A stretch of 47,770 nucleotides of DNA, from assembly GCA_000635535.1 (NCBI GenBank), contig JFMF01000140.1:1-47770 (forward strand), in the 5' to 3' direction. The position numbers and the translations under genes were made by a program. The notes under the pieces are model-generated. The model was not told the origin of the DNA. It saw only the letters and a list, made by a program, of their open reading frames with translations, and did not search any database. Positions 18,880 to 28,943 of the stretch are shown here, piece after piece (position 1 is the first letter of the stretch; every line of letters begins with the position of its first letter). Source of the stretch: Prochlorococcus sp. scB243_496M6. GTDB taxonomy: Bacteria; Cyanobacteriota; Cyanobacteriia; PCC-6307; Cyanobiaceae.

Positions 18880-18945
18880 ATAAGTTTAAGTTAAAAATGT
18901 CACTTAACAATTGAAACTATTTTCATGATATTTAAATAAACTCTC

Positions 18946-18951
18946 TATAAT
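18946..18951 (+). promoter_or_regulatory. -10 element for the alkane-synthesis genes
   Basis: A perfect TATAAT upstream of the aldehyde-deformylating oxygenase. Initiation about seven bases downstream leaves roughly 33 bases before the ATG at 18991 but only six before the ATG at 18964, which favours 18991. No clear -35 was seen. Confidence 0.45.
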
Positions 18952-18990
18952 AATGTAATATTCATGCATAATGAGCTAAAGATTACTGAC

Positions 18991-19719
18991 ATGCAAACTC
19001 TAGAATCAAATAAAAAAACTATTGAAGAATCGAATAATCCGATTTCTTTAGATTTGCCCGATTTCACTACTGATTCTTATAAGGATGCATACAGCAGAAT
19101 AAATGCAATTGTTATAGAGGGAGAGCAAGAAGCTCATGATAATTACATTTCAATAGCAACTTTAATTCCAAATGAGTTAGAGGAGTTAACTAAATTGGCA
19201 AGAATGGAAATGAAGCATAAAAAAGGCTTTACTGCATGTGGAAGAAATTTAGGTGTAGTAGCTGATATGGATTTTGCTAAAAAATTCTTTTCTAAATTAC
19301 ATGGCAATTTTCAAGTTGCTCTTGGAAAAGGAAATTTAACAACTTGTCTTTTAATTCAAGCTATCTTAATTGAAGCATTTGCAATCTCTGCTTATAACGT
19401 CTACATAAGAGTTGCAGATCCTTTTGCCAAAAAAATAACAGAGGGAGTGGTTAAGGATGAATATCTTCATTTAAATTATGGTCAAGAGTGGCTTAAAGAG
19501 AATCTATCTTCTTGTAAGGAGGAATTAATGGAGGCTAATAAGATTAATCTTCCATTAATCAAAAAGATGTTAGATGAAGTAGCAGATGACGCATCAGTTT
19601 TAGCTATGGACAGAGAAGAATTAATGGAAGAATTTATGATTGCTTATCAAGATACATTGATGGAAATAGGGCTAGATAATAGAGAAATTGCAAGAATGGC
19701 TATGGCAGCTATCGTCTAA
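18991..19719 (+). CDS. ado: Aldehyde-deformylating oxygenase (alkane synthase)
   Basis: Ferritin-like di-iron enzyme that converts fatty aldehydes to alkanes one carbon shorter (mainly pentadecane in Prochlorococcus) plus formate. Iron ligands are visible in VIEGEQEAHDNY, ARMEMKHKKGF (E-x-x-H), LIEAFAISAY and KDEYLHLNYGQEW (E-x-x-H). From the ATG at 18991 (MQTLESNKK) it has 242 residues, the family length. An ATG at 18964 would add nine residues. The next gene, AAR, supplies its aldehyde substrate. Confidence 0.97.
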   Translation: MQTLESNKKTIEESNNPISLDLPDFTTDSYKDAYSRINAIVIEGEQEAHDNYISIATLIPNELEELTKLARMEMKHKKGFTACGRNLGVVADMDFAKKFFSKLHGNFQVALGKGNLTTCLLIQAILIEAFAISAYNVYIRVADPFAKKITEGVVKDEYLHLNYGQEWLKENLSSCKEELMEANKINLPLIKKMLDEVADDASVLAMDREELMEEFMIAYQDTLMEIGLDNREIARMAMAAIV

Positions 19720-19827
19720 TTACATTTCTAATTAATTAAGGATTTTAATAATTAATCAATCCTATTTAAGTTGTTACCTCTGTGCTATTGTTCATAACAT
19801 CGTATAGAAACCATTTATAAATTTTAA

Positions 19828-20868
19828 ATGTTTGGGTTAATAGGCCACTCAACGAGTTTTGAAGATGCAAAAAGAAAAGCTTCGATGCTAGGCTTTGATC
19901 ATATTGCTGATGGCGACTTGGATGTTTGGTGTACTGCTCCTCCTCAGCTTGTTGAAAATGTAGAAGTTAAGAGTGCTACAGGAATATCTATTGAAGGTTC
20001 TTATATAGACTCGTGCTTTGTTCCTGAAATGCTTTCTAGGTTTAAAACGGCTAGAAGAAAAGTACTAAATGCTATGGAACTAGCTCAGAAAAAAGGGATT
20101 AACATTACCGCTTTAGGAGGATTTACTTCTATTATTTTTGAGAATTTTAATCTTCTACAGCATAAACAAATTAGAAATACTTCATTAGAGTGGGAAAGGT
20201 TTACTACTGGCAATACTCATACCGCCTGGGTCATTTGTAAGCAACTAGAAATAAATGCGCCTCGCATTGGGATAGACCTTAAAAAAGCAACTGTTGCTGT
20301 AATTGGTGCTACAGGTGATATTGGTAGTGCTGTTTGTAGATGGCTTATTAATAAAACTGGGATCTCAGAACTTCTTATGGTAGCAAGACAACAAGAACCA
20401 CTAGCGCTATTACAAAAAGAATTAGATGGCGGCACCGTAACAAGCTTAAATGAGGCATTGCCTCAGGCGGATATTGTTGTATGGGTTGCAAGTATGCCTA
20501 AAACTATTGAAATTGATACAGATAACTTAAAAAAACCATGTTTAATGATTGATGGCGGATACCCCAAAAATCTTGATGAGAAATTTCAGGGTGAAAATAT
20601 TCATGTTTTAAAAGGAGGTATAGTAGAGTTTTTCAATGATATTGGTTGGAATATGATGGAACTTGCCGAAATGCAAAACCCTCAGCGAGAGATGTTTGCT
20701 TGCTTTGCAGAAGCGATGATTTTAGAATTCGAAAAGTGTCATACAAACTTTAGTTGGGGAAGAAATAACATTTCCCTTGAAAAGATGGAGTTTATTGGGG
20801 CAGCATCTTTAAAGCATGGTTTTTCTGCGATTGGACTCGATAAGCAGCCTAAAGTATTAACTGTTTAA
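19828..20868 (+). CDS. aar: Long-chain acyl-ACP reductase (aldehyde-forming)
   Basis: Reduces fatty acyl-ACP to fatty aldehyde with NADPH, feeding ADO. The 346-residue protein starts [18 protein letters not shown]. It has the nucleotide-binding loop [18 protein letters not shown] at about 152-169, and [10 protein letters not shown] near residue 290, whose cysteine I take to be the acyl-thioester residue known from the family. It ends three bases before accA, so alkane synthesis is tied to malonyl-CoA supply in one transcript. Confidence 0.97.
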   Translation: MFGLIGHSTSFEDAKRKASMLGFDHIADGDLDVWCTAPPQLVENVEVKSATGISIEGSYIDSCFVPEMLSRFKTARRKVLNAMELAQKKGINITALGGFTSIIFENFNLLQHKQIRNTSLEWERFTTGNTHTAWVICKQLEINAPRIGIDLKKATVAVIGATGDIGSAVCRWLINKTGISELLMVARQQEPLALLQKELDGGTVTSLNEALPQADIVVWVASMPKTIEIDTDNLKKPCLMIDGGYPKNLDEKFQGENIHVLKGGIVEFFNDIGWNMMELAEMQNPQREMFACFAEAMILEFEKCHTNFSWGRNNISLEKMEFIGAASLKHGFSAIGLDKQPKVLTV

Positions 20869-20871
20869 ATT

Positions 20872-21879
20872 ATGGCTAAACGTTACCTCCTTGATTTTGA
20901 AAAGCCTCTTGTTGAACTTGAGAAGCAGATAGAGCAAATTAAAGAATTAGCTCGAGATTCAGAAGTAGATGTTAGTCAACAGCTTCTTCAGCTTGAAACC
21001 TTAGCTGCTAGGAGAAGAGAAGAAATATTTAAATCTCTCACCCCTGCTCAAAAGATTCAGGTAGCTAGACATCCGCAAAGACCAAGTACGTTGGATTTTG
21101 TTCAAATGTTTTGTGATGACTGGATCGAATTACATGGAGACAGAAATGGTGGTGATGATATGGCACTAATTGGGGGGATAGGTTCGATAAATAATAGACC
21201 AGTGTTGATGTTAGGGCATCAGAAAGGTAGGGACACAAAAGAAAATGTAGTAAGAAACTTTGGGATGGCAAAACCAGGAGGTTACAGAAAAGCTCTTAGA
21301 TTAATGCAGCATGCAAATAGATTTTCTTTGCCAATTCTTACATTTATTGATACTCCTGGAGCTTATGCTGGTTTAAAAGCTGAAGAACAAGGTCAAGGTG
21401 AAGCGATTGCAAGAAACCTTCGAGAGATGTTTGGATTGAAAGTTCCAATTGTGGCCACTGTCATTGGAGAAGGAGGTTCTGGAGGAGCACTTGGAATAGG
21501 TGTTGCTGATAGGTTACTAATGTTTGAACACAGTGTTTACACAGTTGCTAGTCCGGAAGCATGTGCATCAATTTTGTGGAGAGATGCTGCGAAGGCACCA
21601 GAAGCTGCATCAGCACTTAAAATCACAGGTAAAGATTTACTTAAATTAGGTATAATAGATGAGGTATTATCAGAACCTTCTGGTGGTAATAATTGGGCTC
21701 CTTTAGATGCTGGTAACACACTAAAAGAGGCTATTGAAAAACACCTTAATGCTTTACTGCAAATGCCTGAAGAGGAATTAATTGAGGAAAGATACAAAAA
21801 GTTTAGGGTTTTAGGTAAATTTATCGAAGCAAATAATATTGAAGAGATTTATAGTGAAATCCCCCAAAAAACTGAATAA
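20872..21879 (+). CDS. accA: Acetyl-CoA carboxylase carboxyltransferase subunit alpha
   Basis: Alpha subunit of the carboxyltransferase that makes malonyl-CoA for fatty acid synthesis. The 335-residue protein has an N-terminal coiled region ([18 protein letters not shown]) and the crotonase-type carboxyltransferase fold with [20 protein letters not shown] and [16 protein letters not shown], then [19 protein letters not shown]. It starts three bases after aar, which implies coupling, and overlaps the following dehydrogenase gene. Confidence 0.97.
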   Translation: MAKRYLLDFEKPLVELEKQIEQIKELARDSEVDVSQQLLQLETLAARRREEIFKSLTPAQKIQVARHPQRPSTLDFVQMFCDDWIELHGDRNGGDDMALIGGIGSINNRPVLMLGHQKGRDTKENVVRNFGMAKPGGYRKALRLMQHANRFSLPILTFIDTPGAYAGLKAEEQGQGEAIARNLREMFGLKVPIVATVIGEGGSGGALGIGVADRLLMFEHSVYTVASPEACASILWRDAAKAPEAASALKITGKDLLKLGIIDEVLSEPSGGNNWAPLDAGNTLKEAIEKHLNALLQMPEEELIEERYKKFRVLGKFIEANNIEEIYSEIPQKTE

Positions 21880-22588
21880 CTTGAAACTAGCTTTTATAAC
21901 GGGTTCTACAAAAGGTATTGGTAGATCTACCGCAATTACTTTTGCCAATGCTGGCTGGGATTTAATTTTACTCTCCAGGAATATGGATTTAATGGAGAAA
22001 CTAAAGAGCGAACTGTTGACCACTAAATCAAAAATTTACTTAGTAAAGTGCGATTTATCTAATCCTCTAGAAATAGAGCATTGTGTTAAAGAGGCAATTG
22101 AGAAGTATGGGTGCCCTTCAGTATTGATAAATAATGCTGGTTGCGCATTTAATAGCCCCTTAGTCGAAATGGAATTAGGTCAATGGGAACAAACTATTCA
22201 AATAAACCTGACAAGTGTTTTTCAAATTTGTAGTTCAATAATTCCTCAAATGAGAAAAAATGGTGGTTTAGTTATTAATGTTAGTAGTCATGCCTCTTAT
22301 AATGCATTCCCCCAATGGGGAGCTTATTGTGTTTCAAAATCTGCATTAGCTATGTTTACTAAATGCTTGAGGGAGGAGGAGAGATCTAATTCAATAAGAG
22401 CTTGCACAATAACTCTTGGTTCAGTCAATACTCCTCTTTGGGACTCCGAATCAATCAATTCTGACTTTGATAGAACTTCTATGCTCTCCTCAAAAGAGGT
22501 ATCAGAAACTATTCTCTACATGGCTAATAAACCTCAATCACAATTGATCGAAGACTTGACTTTGATGCCTTCTGGAGGAGCCTTTTAA
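21854..22588 (+). CDS. Short-chain dehydrogenase/reductase
   Basis: A 244-residue classical SDR with the cofactor loop [17 protein letters not shown] near residue 93, and the catalytic serine and Y-x-x-x-K in [21 protein letters not shown] (split as VSSHASYN and YCVSK). It resembles FabG-like 3-oxoacyl reductases, but the substrate is not determined. The GTG at 21854 overlaps the end of accA by 26 bases. A TTG at 21881 would start without overlap (MKLAFITGS) and is also possible. Its place after aar-accA suggests a lipid or aldehyde substrate, which is inference. Confidence 0.88.
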   Translation: MKSPKKLNNLKLAFITGSTKGIGRSTAITFANAGWDLILLSRNMDLMEKLKSELLTTKSKIYLVKCDLSNPLEIEHCVKEAIEKYGCPSVLINNAGCAFNSPLVEMELGQWEQTIQINLTSVFQICSSIIPQMRKNGGLVINVSSHASYNAFPQWGAYCVSKSALAMFTKCLREEERSNSIRACTITLGSVNTPLWDSESINSDFDRTSMLSSKEVSETILYMANKPQSQLIEDLTLMPSGGAF

Positions 22589-22741
22589 ACATTCTGTTTA
22601 TCTGATTAGTCTTAAAACAGTGATTTTTTTTAGTACTATTAGAACCCGATTGAACAAGAGAATGTGATATAGTAAATAAGCAATTAAGCTTTTGGAAGAT
22701 ACAGTTAATTAAGTTGCATACTATTTTCTGTTTAGAATTTT

Positions 22742-23482
22742 ATGACCTCTACATTACCCAACGATAATATTAGAAACTTTGACGACCAGATTACTAATAA
22801 ACTAATTTCTGAAATTATAAGAGACAGAATTAAAAATTCCGGTACAAGATTTAGTGCGAACGATAATATTTCTGATTTTATAAATCCTGGTGAATTAGAA
22901 ATTTTAGAAAAAGAAGTAGCTTCAAGAGTTAAAGACCTATTAAAATCCCTCATAATTGATGTTGAGAATGATCATAATACTCAAGAAACTGCTGAAAGAG
23001 TTTCAAAAATGTATCTAAACGAAGTTTTTAAAGGCAGATATCATGAACAACCTAAAGTTACAAGTTTTCCTAATGACAAGAATCTTGATGAAATTTATAC
23101 AGTTGGCCCGATTTCGGTCAGATCTGCATGTTCACATCACTTAGTACCAATCCTAGGAGAGTGTTGGATAGGTATTAAACCTGGAAATAAAGTCATAGGA
23201 CTTTCAAAATTTGCGAGAGTTGCTGATTGGGTTTTTTCAAGACCTCATATTCAGGAAGAAGCTGTAATGATCCTTGCAGATGAAATTGAAAAACTTTGTG
23301 AACCTAAAGGTTTAGGAATTATTGTGAAGGCCCAACATTATTGTATGAAGTGGAGGGGAGTCAAAGAACCCAATACAAGTATGATTAATTCTGTTGTGAG
23401 AGGCGATTTTAGACACGATTTAAGTTTAAAACAAGAATTTTTTGAGCTTGTAAAACAGCAGTCCGCCACTAATAATTACTAA
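22742..23482 (+). CDS. folE: GTP cyclohydrolase I
   Basis: Makes 7,8-dihydroneopterin triphosphate for folate and pterin synthesis. The 246-residue protein has a 50-60 residue N-terminal extension, then the core. Zinc ligands are in SACSHHLVPILGECWIG and the later CMKWRGVKEP. GLSKFARVADWVFSRPHIQE is the conserved substrate and tetramer region (GLSKFARV, RPHIQE). Its TAA overlaps the stop of convergent trpF by four bases. A possible -10 (TATAGT, 22668-22673) lies in the 153-base upstream gap, which otherwise holds nothing I recognise. Confidence 0.96.
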   Translation: MTSTLPNDNIRNFDDQITNKLISEIIRDRIKNSGTRFSANDNISDFINPGELEILEKEVASRVKDLLKSLIIDVENDHNTQETAERVSKMYLNEVFKGRYHEQPKVTSFPNDKNLDEIYTVGPISVRSACSHHLVPILGECWIGIKPGNKVIGLSKFARVADWVFSRPHIQEEAVMILADEIEKLCEPKGLGIIVKAQHYCMKWRGVKEPNTSMINSVVRGDFRHDLSLKQEFFELVKQQSATNNY

Positions 23483-24150
23483 AATCTTTTTAACAACTTA
23501 AAAAGATCCTCTGTTTTTTTTATATCTTTTAAACCTGGAGATATTTCAATACTACTTGAAATATCTAGGCCATCTGGTTTGAAGTTAGTAAGGATTTCAT
23601 CAATCCATTCGATTGATATTCCACCTGCCAACAACCATGGTTTGCTAAATTGCAAATTCTTTAAATAAATAGAATTTATTTTTTTCCCTGAACCTCCATA
23701 AGTTTCTTTATTCCAAGAATCAAGTAGTATTGCATCTACAAAATCTTCAAAAGGTTTTATTTTATCTATGTCCTTTTCCGTTTTTATTCTGAAAGCCTTC
23801 CATAGGCCAATATAGGGAATTTTTTTCCTTATTTCTTTGCAATAATCAATATCTTCATCTCCATGTAATTGGATGATAGTTTCACTTGGGTTGCCTAAAA
23901 AGTTTTTGATAATTAAATCTATAGGACAATTTTGCACAACATTTACTCTATCGATTTTTGGATAAAAGTTTTCTAGGGTTTTAAATATTTTTTTCTTAAT
24001 TTCAGCTGATACATACCTTGGCGATTCTTCAACCGAAATAATGCCAATAGCATTCGCTCCTAATTTAGCGACTTGAAGAGCTTGTTCTTCAGAAGTTAGT
24101 CCACAAATTTTAACTAAAGGATTAGTCTTGGGCATATCATTATCCTGCAT
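23479..24150 (-). CDS. trpF: Phosphoribosylanthranilate isomerase
   Basis: Third step of tryptophan synthesis, an Amadori rearrangement on a (beta/alpha)8 barrel. The signature VKICGLTSEEQALQVA holds the catalytic cysteine, IQLHGDE follows, the catalytic aspartate is in DAILLDSWN, and the phosphate-binding end is LAGGIS then GLDISSSIEISPGLKD. The length is 223 residues from ATG 24150; a second ATG five codons in would also fit. Confidence 0.96.
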   Translation of the reverse strand: MQDNDMPKTNPLVKICGLTSEEQALQVAKLGANAIGIISVEESPRYVSAEIKKKIFKTLENFYPKIDRVNVVQNCPIDLIIKNFLGNPSETIIQLHGDEDIDYCKEIRKKIPYIGLWKAFRIKTEKDIDKIKPFEDFVDAILLDSWNKETYGGSGKKINSIYLKNLQFSKPWLLAGGISIEWIDEILTNFKPDGLDISSSIEISPGLKDIKKTEDLFKLLKRF

Positions 24151-24190
24151 GTAAGATTAATATTATTGCTAAATATAGCGGAGATTATTT

Positions 24191-25414
24191 TTGAGAAGTT
24201 GGCAAATTTTTAAAATATGGGGAATTCCCTTTAAAGTTCATCCCTATTGGTTTGTTATTCTCTTTTTATTCTCATGGAGTATTAGTAATCAGGTCAATTT
24301 ATCTTCTGGCGATATCTACAATAATAAAGAAGCTTGGATTATAGGGTTTTTAACTTCTTTTTTCTTGTTATCTTCAATTGTTTTTCATGAGGTTTTTCAT
24401 ACTTTTGTTTCACTTAATCAGGGTGTAAAAATAAAAAAAATTACTTTTTATTTTTTAGGAGCAATTTTTCAAATAGATAAGTATTGTCAAACTGCTTTAG
24501 GTAATATAAAAATTGCAATTGTAAGACCTCTTTTATGTTTCGCTACAGCATCTATCTTACTTTTAATTAGTAATAACAGTGCATCTCAGGAACAAATAGC
24601 AGTTAATGTAATTTCAAGAGTAGGTATATTTAATTTATTCTTAGGCTTCTTAAATTTGATTCCAATTGGTTCTTTAGATGGAGGGAATTTATTAAAAAGT
24701 ATTATTTGGCATTTCTCAGGGAGTAAAAATAAAGGAAGAAATTTCCTCAATAAAGTAAATTTATTATTATCTTTTTTTGTTTTATTTTTTGGGATAATTT
24801 GTTTATTTAGATTTAACTTTTACTTTGGTTTTATTCTTTCTTTTTTGGGTTTGTTTGCAATTAATTCTTCAAAATCTGAAAGTCAATTTTTTAAAATTGA
24901 AAACATACTTAAATTTAGTAAAGTTTCTGAGATCAAATTAAAACCATTGAGGAAAATTGAATATGATTCAAATTTCTCAGAATTTAATAAGTTAATAAAA
25001 AATAAGAAGGATGCATCGGATAAATATTTTTTTGTTACGAATAATGGTAGGTGGACCGGTTTTGTTGATGAGAATATTTTAAAAACTGTTTCCTTAAAAA
25101 AATGGGAACAGAACTTTGTTGGAGATTTTAAGAAACCAATCGATAGTTTTGAAAATGTATCTCATAACGATAAATTATGGAGAACTATAGAAAGACTTGA
25201 AGAAACAAATGAAGGTTTTTTATTGGTTCTAAATGCTGCAAATATCCCTTTGGGGATAATTGATAGGTCAAAAATTGGAAACTTTGTCTTGAATAAATTA
25301 GGTTTTAATTTGCCTTCAGATATTGTTAACAAATTAAACTTTAAAAATAATTATCCTTTAGGAATTGAATTGCCGAGAATAATTAATTCAATGAAGCAGA
25401 AAGGAGATCTTTAA
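24191..25414 (+). CDS. Site-2 protease family zinc metalloprotease with CBS-like C-terminus
   Basis: A 407-residue membrane protease of the M50/SREBP type. The zinc motif H-E-x-x-H is HEVFH (about residues 66-70) inside a hydrophobic segment. The third ligand motif is LNLIPIGSLDGG (about 155-166). Several membrane helices are followed from about residue 250 by a soluble region resembling a CBS pair (FVTNNGRWTGFVDE, FLLVLNAANIPLGIIDRSKI). Such proteins cut membrane-anchored regulators. It starts at TTG 24191. The substrate is unknown. Confidence 0.9.
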   Translation: MRSWQIFKIWGIPFKVHPYWFVILFLFSWSISNQVNLSSGDIYNNKEAWIIGFLTSFFLLSSIVFHEVFHTFVSLNQGVKIKKITFYFLGAIFQIDKYCQTALGNIKIAIVRPLLCFATASILLLISNNSASQEQIAVNVISRVGIFNLFLGFLNLIPIGSLDGGNLLKSIIWHFSGSKNKGRNFLNKVNLLLSFFVLFFGIICLFRFNFYFGFILSFLGLFAINSSKSESQFFKIENILKFSKVSEIKLKPLRKIEYDSNFSEFNKLIKNKKDASDKYFFVTNNGRWTGFVDENILKTVSLKKWEQNFVGDFKKPIDSFENVSHNDKLWRTIERLEETNEGFLLVLNAANIPLGIIDRSKIGNFVLNKLGFNLPSDIVNKLNFKNNYPLGIELPRIINSMKQKGDL

Positions 25415-25435
25415 TAATTCTTGCCATTAAAATTT

Positions 25436-26164
25436 CTATTTTTTATTATTTATGGCAATATTTTTGAAATTTATATTTGATTTATTTTCCAGGAATGAAT
25501 TTCTCAAATGTTGAACTATTTCATCATTTGTTAGTTTTAAATTTATTTTTGGTGGAGCTTCTTCTTTGAATAATTTGAACCACAAATCTCTTGAAGGATT
25601 TGTTTGAATTTCTCCATGTTGAAGGAATGCATCTTTTTTACGAAATTGAGCACTACCTATTCTCTTAAACCCATCCTGATCAACTAAATCGGAAATTAAT
25701 GAAGTCCCAAAACAATTCGTGTTAATACTGGATTTTCGTAAATTACCATATTGTAAGTTTAGACCTAATTCTCCAAAACTTTTAATTAACCAATTATTAA
25801 CCATTTCATAACTAAAGAATTTATAGTAAGTTTTTTTAAATGTTAATGCATATGTTATGCCTCCTGAATGCAGAACAGCTCCCCCTCCAGAGGGACGTCT
25901 AACAATATTAATTTCCCCATTTGATAATAAATTTTTCCAATGAAGAGGAATTTCCTTTTGGTGAAAGCCAATTGATAGCCAATCCCCAGTCCAATAGTAG
26001 AACCTCAATGTGAGAATTATTTCGGGATTCGAAATTGTCTGATCTAAAGAATTTAAATCTAAAGCCATTTGATCAAATCCAGGTAAATTATTTGTTGAAA
26101 AAATTAAAGCCTGATTTTCAATTCCCAAAATAAACTTTGTAAGTTTATATATGATAATTTTCAA
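25436..26164 (-). CDS. Lipoate/biotin protein ligase-like (LplA family)
   Basis: A 242-residue LplA/LipB-fold acyltransferase. It has FDQMALDLN near residue 30, the substrate loop [20 protein letters not shown] (about 90-109), and HGEIQ near residue 187. It would attach or transfer lipoyl/octanoyl groups on 2-oxoacid dehydrogenase E2 and glycine cleavage H proteins. Ligase and transferase activity cannot be separated by sequence alone. The start is TTG at 26164, and an internal ATG (MALDLN) exists, so the N-terminus is uncertain. Confidence 0.8.
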   Translation of the reverse strand: MKIIIYKLTKFILGIENQALIFSTNNLPGFDQMALDLNSLDQTISNPEIILTLRFYYWTGDWLSIGFHQKEIPLHWKNLLSNGEINIVRRPSGGGAVLHSGGITYALTFKKTYYKFFSYEMVNNWLIKSFGELGLNLQYGNLRKSSINTNCFGTSLISDLVDQDGFKRIGSAQFRKKDAFLQHGEIQTNPSRDLWFKLFKEEAPPKINLKLTNDEIVQHLRNSFLENKSNINFKNIAINNKK

Positions 26165-26265
26165 TAAATTTTTTCTTTCAATTTGTTAATTACGTAACAT
26201 CATTTTGTAATAGTGTTTCAAATCTTCTCTTTTCGGTGGAGAATATAGAAAATAATTTTTTTACC

Positions 26266-26370
26266 ATGGAGCCAACTCAAACAATAAATCTTATTGCATT
26301 AAGCCTCATAGTTGTTATGCATGCAGGAGTTTTAGCATTAAGACTAGGAATTAGTTTAGGTAGAAACTAA
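26266..26370 (+). CDS. psaM: Photosystem I reaction centre subunit XII (PsaM)
   Basis: A 34-residue single-helix subunit at the PSI trimer interface. The ATG at 26266 opens [16 protein letters not shown] and the frame ends [10 protein letters not shown] then TAA at 26368-26370. The polar N-terminus, one hydrophobic helix and the GISLGRN-type end are characteristic of PsaM. It lies between the divergent LplA-like gene and a small membrane protein gene. Confidence 0.92.
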   Translation: MEPTQTINLIALSLIVVMHAGVLALRLGISLGRN

Positions 26371-26420
26371 AGTCTATTAGAAAATTTAAATTTATAAGGT
26401 AATAATAAAGTAAGACTGAA

Positions 26421-26801
26421 TTGATTTATTCAGTAAAATATCAAGTACTTAATTTGTCAAAATCTTTTTACAAAAATAGTATTTTTATCAAAAAATATTT
26501 TGGGTCTGTATTTTTAAAAAGACAACAGAAACAGGATAATTTTGTATCATTGATTTTTTTAATTATAAAAATTAGTTTTTCCCTTTTAGCAATAATAAGC
26601 CTGATTAAGCTTGGCTATAGCTCTAAAGTAAGGTTGACCAGATTAAGGGAAATTGAAGAATCATTTTTATACGAAAAATATAGATTTAATCTTTTAACAG
26701 ATAAGTTTGATGATTTATTCTCTTCGGAAGGTGAGCAAAGATTTATGAAGGATCAGGATCAAATAATTTCTAGGGACATTATCAGAGTAATATGGCGTTG
26801 A
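26421..26801 (+). CDS. Small bitopic membrane protein (FtsB/DivIC-like candidate)
   Basis: An unrecognised 126-residue protein with a TTG start. A basic N-terminal tail of about 42 residues is followed by one hydrophobic helix (about 43-63, SLIFLIIKISFSLLAIISL). Next comes a charged amphipathic stretch with heptad-like spacing (RLTRLREIEESFLYEKYRF) and a C-terminal QRFMKDQDQIISRDIIRVIW. The helix, coiled coil and short C-terminal motif resemble the FtsB/DivIC septum proteins. This is a topology argument only. It sits between psaM and por. Confidence 0.6.
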   Translation: MIYSVKYQVLNLSKSFYKNSIFIKKYFGSVFLKRQQKQDNFVSLIFLIIKISFSLLAIISLIKLGYSSKVRLTRLREIEESFLYEKYRFNLLTDKFDDLFSSEGEQRFMKDQDQIISRDIIRVIWR

Positions 26802-26855
26802 TAAGGATGATCTTGAATCATCCTGCTTTTCATTTTTTAATTAACTTTATTGCTA

Positions 26856-27860
26856 GTGAGTAAGAACATTAAGGGTTTAGTCCTAATAACAGGGACAACT
26901 TCAGGAGTTGGATTAAATACTCTAAAACCTCTTTTAAGATTTGGATGGGAGGTTATAGCAGTTAATCGATCAAATAAAAGAGCTATAAAAATAGCTGAGG
27001 AATTCTTGACAAAAGAGGAAGTTGAAAATGTTCACTTTATAGAAATAGACCTCTCTAACTTGAATGATGTGAGAAAAGGTTGCGATGAAATATTAGAAAG
27101 ATTTAAGAAGCCAATAAATTCTCTTATTTGTAATGCAGCAGTTTATAAACCGAGATTAAAGAAACCTGAAAGGTCTGCTCAGGGGTTTGAAAACTCTATG
27201 GCAGTAAATCATTTTGGGCATTTTCTTATGATAAACCTACTTATGGAAAATATTTTATCTTCTGAAAGAGAAATTGTTTTCAATGGCAAATCAACTGTAT
27301 TCAAGCCAAGAATTACAATATTAGGGACTGTTACGGCTAATTATTCAGAACTTGGAGGAAGGATTCCCATTCCTGCCCCAGCTGATTTGGGAGATTTATC
27401 TGGATTCAAAAATGGTTTTTTATCTCCAATAAGTATGGCGAACGGAAAGAAATTTAAACCTGGTAAGGCTTATAAGGATAGTAAACTTTGCAATATGGTG
27501 ACCGTTCAGGAATTATCAAAAAGATATCCTGCAGAGAAGATTATTGTAAATTCTCTATATCCTGGATGTGTTGCTGACACAAAACTTTTTAGAGATACAC
27601 CTTGGTTATTTAGATTCCTTTTCCCGATATTTCAAAAATTCATAACAAAAGGATATGTTTCACAAAGACTGGCAGGAGAGAGAGTAGCGCAAGTGGCAAC
27701 TTATAAAGAATTTGCTAAACCATCAGTCCACTGGAGCTGGGGAAATCGTCAGAAAACTGGTAGACAAGCTTTTTCTCAAAAGTTGTCAAAAAGAATAATT
27801 GATACGAAGACCTCTCAACAAACATATGATTTAACACGCCAATTGGTTGGATTAGATTAA
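26856..27860 (+). CDS. por: Light-dependent protochlorophyllide oxidoreductase (LPOR)
   Basis: Reduces protochlorophyllide to chlorophyllide with NADPH and light. It is an SDR-family protein with the cofactor loop ITGTTSGVGLNTL, NAAVYKPR, and the catalytic Tyr/Lys in KAYKDSKLCNM, followed by a conserved cysteine. The GTG at 26856 (MSKNIKGL) gives 334 residues, the usual cyanobacterial length; a TTG two codons earlier at 26850 is also open. It is convergent with chlL, six bases apart, so the two alternative reductases meet tail to tail. Confidence 0.97.
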   Translation: MSKNIKGLVLITGTTSGVGLNTLKPLLRFGWEVIAVNRSNKRAIKIAEEFLTKEEVENVHFIEIDLSNLNDVRKGCDEILERFKKPINSLICNAAVYKPRLKKPERSAQGFENSMAVNHFGHFLMINLLMENILSSEREIVFNGKSTVFKPRITILGTVTANYSELGGRIPIPAPADLGDLSGFKNGFLSPISMANGKKFKPGKAYKDSKLCNMVTVQELSKRYPAEKIIVNSLYPGCVADTKLFRDTPWLFRFLFPIFQKFITKGYVSQRLAGERVAQVATYKEFAKPSVHWSWGNRQKTGRQAFSQKLSKRIIDTKTSQQTYDLTRQLVGLD

Positions 27861-27866
27861 TTTAGA

Positions 27867-28754
<888 letters not shown>

Positions 28755-28804
28755 TTAAAGCTTAAAACACATTATTATTTATATTCTTGCAGCGCAAATA
28801 CACA

Positions 28805-28858
28805 TGAAATATATTTCACAACAAATATGTATTTAATTGTATTAAAAGTGTGAAATAT
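28805..28858. promoter_or_regulatory. Palindrome and inverted repeat upstream of chlL
   Basis: TGAAATATATTTCA at 28805-28818 is a perfect 14-base palindrome. Its right part ATATTTCACA (28811-28820) recurs inverted as TGTGAAATAT at 28849-28858, a 10-base perfect inverted repeat. These lie about 50-105 bases ahead of the chlL ATG on its upstream side. They could be paired operator sites or an RNA hairpin in the chlB-chlL intercistronic region. Only the symmetry is seen; the regulator is unknown. Confidence 0.45.
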
Positions 28859-28898
28859 GTTCTTATAACTGAATTTTTACGATTAAATTTATTTGATT

Positions 28899-28916
28899 AT
28901 GAGTGAAAATACTCAT
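28899..28916 (-). other. Hairpin just after chlB stop
   Basis: ATGAGT and ACTCAT form a 6-base stem around a 6-base loop, starting 28 bases after the chlB stop codon. No long T-run follows on the minus strand, so it is more likely an RNA-stability or processing element than a terminator. Confidence 0.3.
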
Positions 28917-28943
28917 GACTTAATTATATTTTATTAGTAAAAA

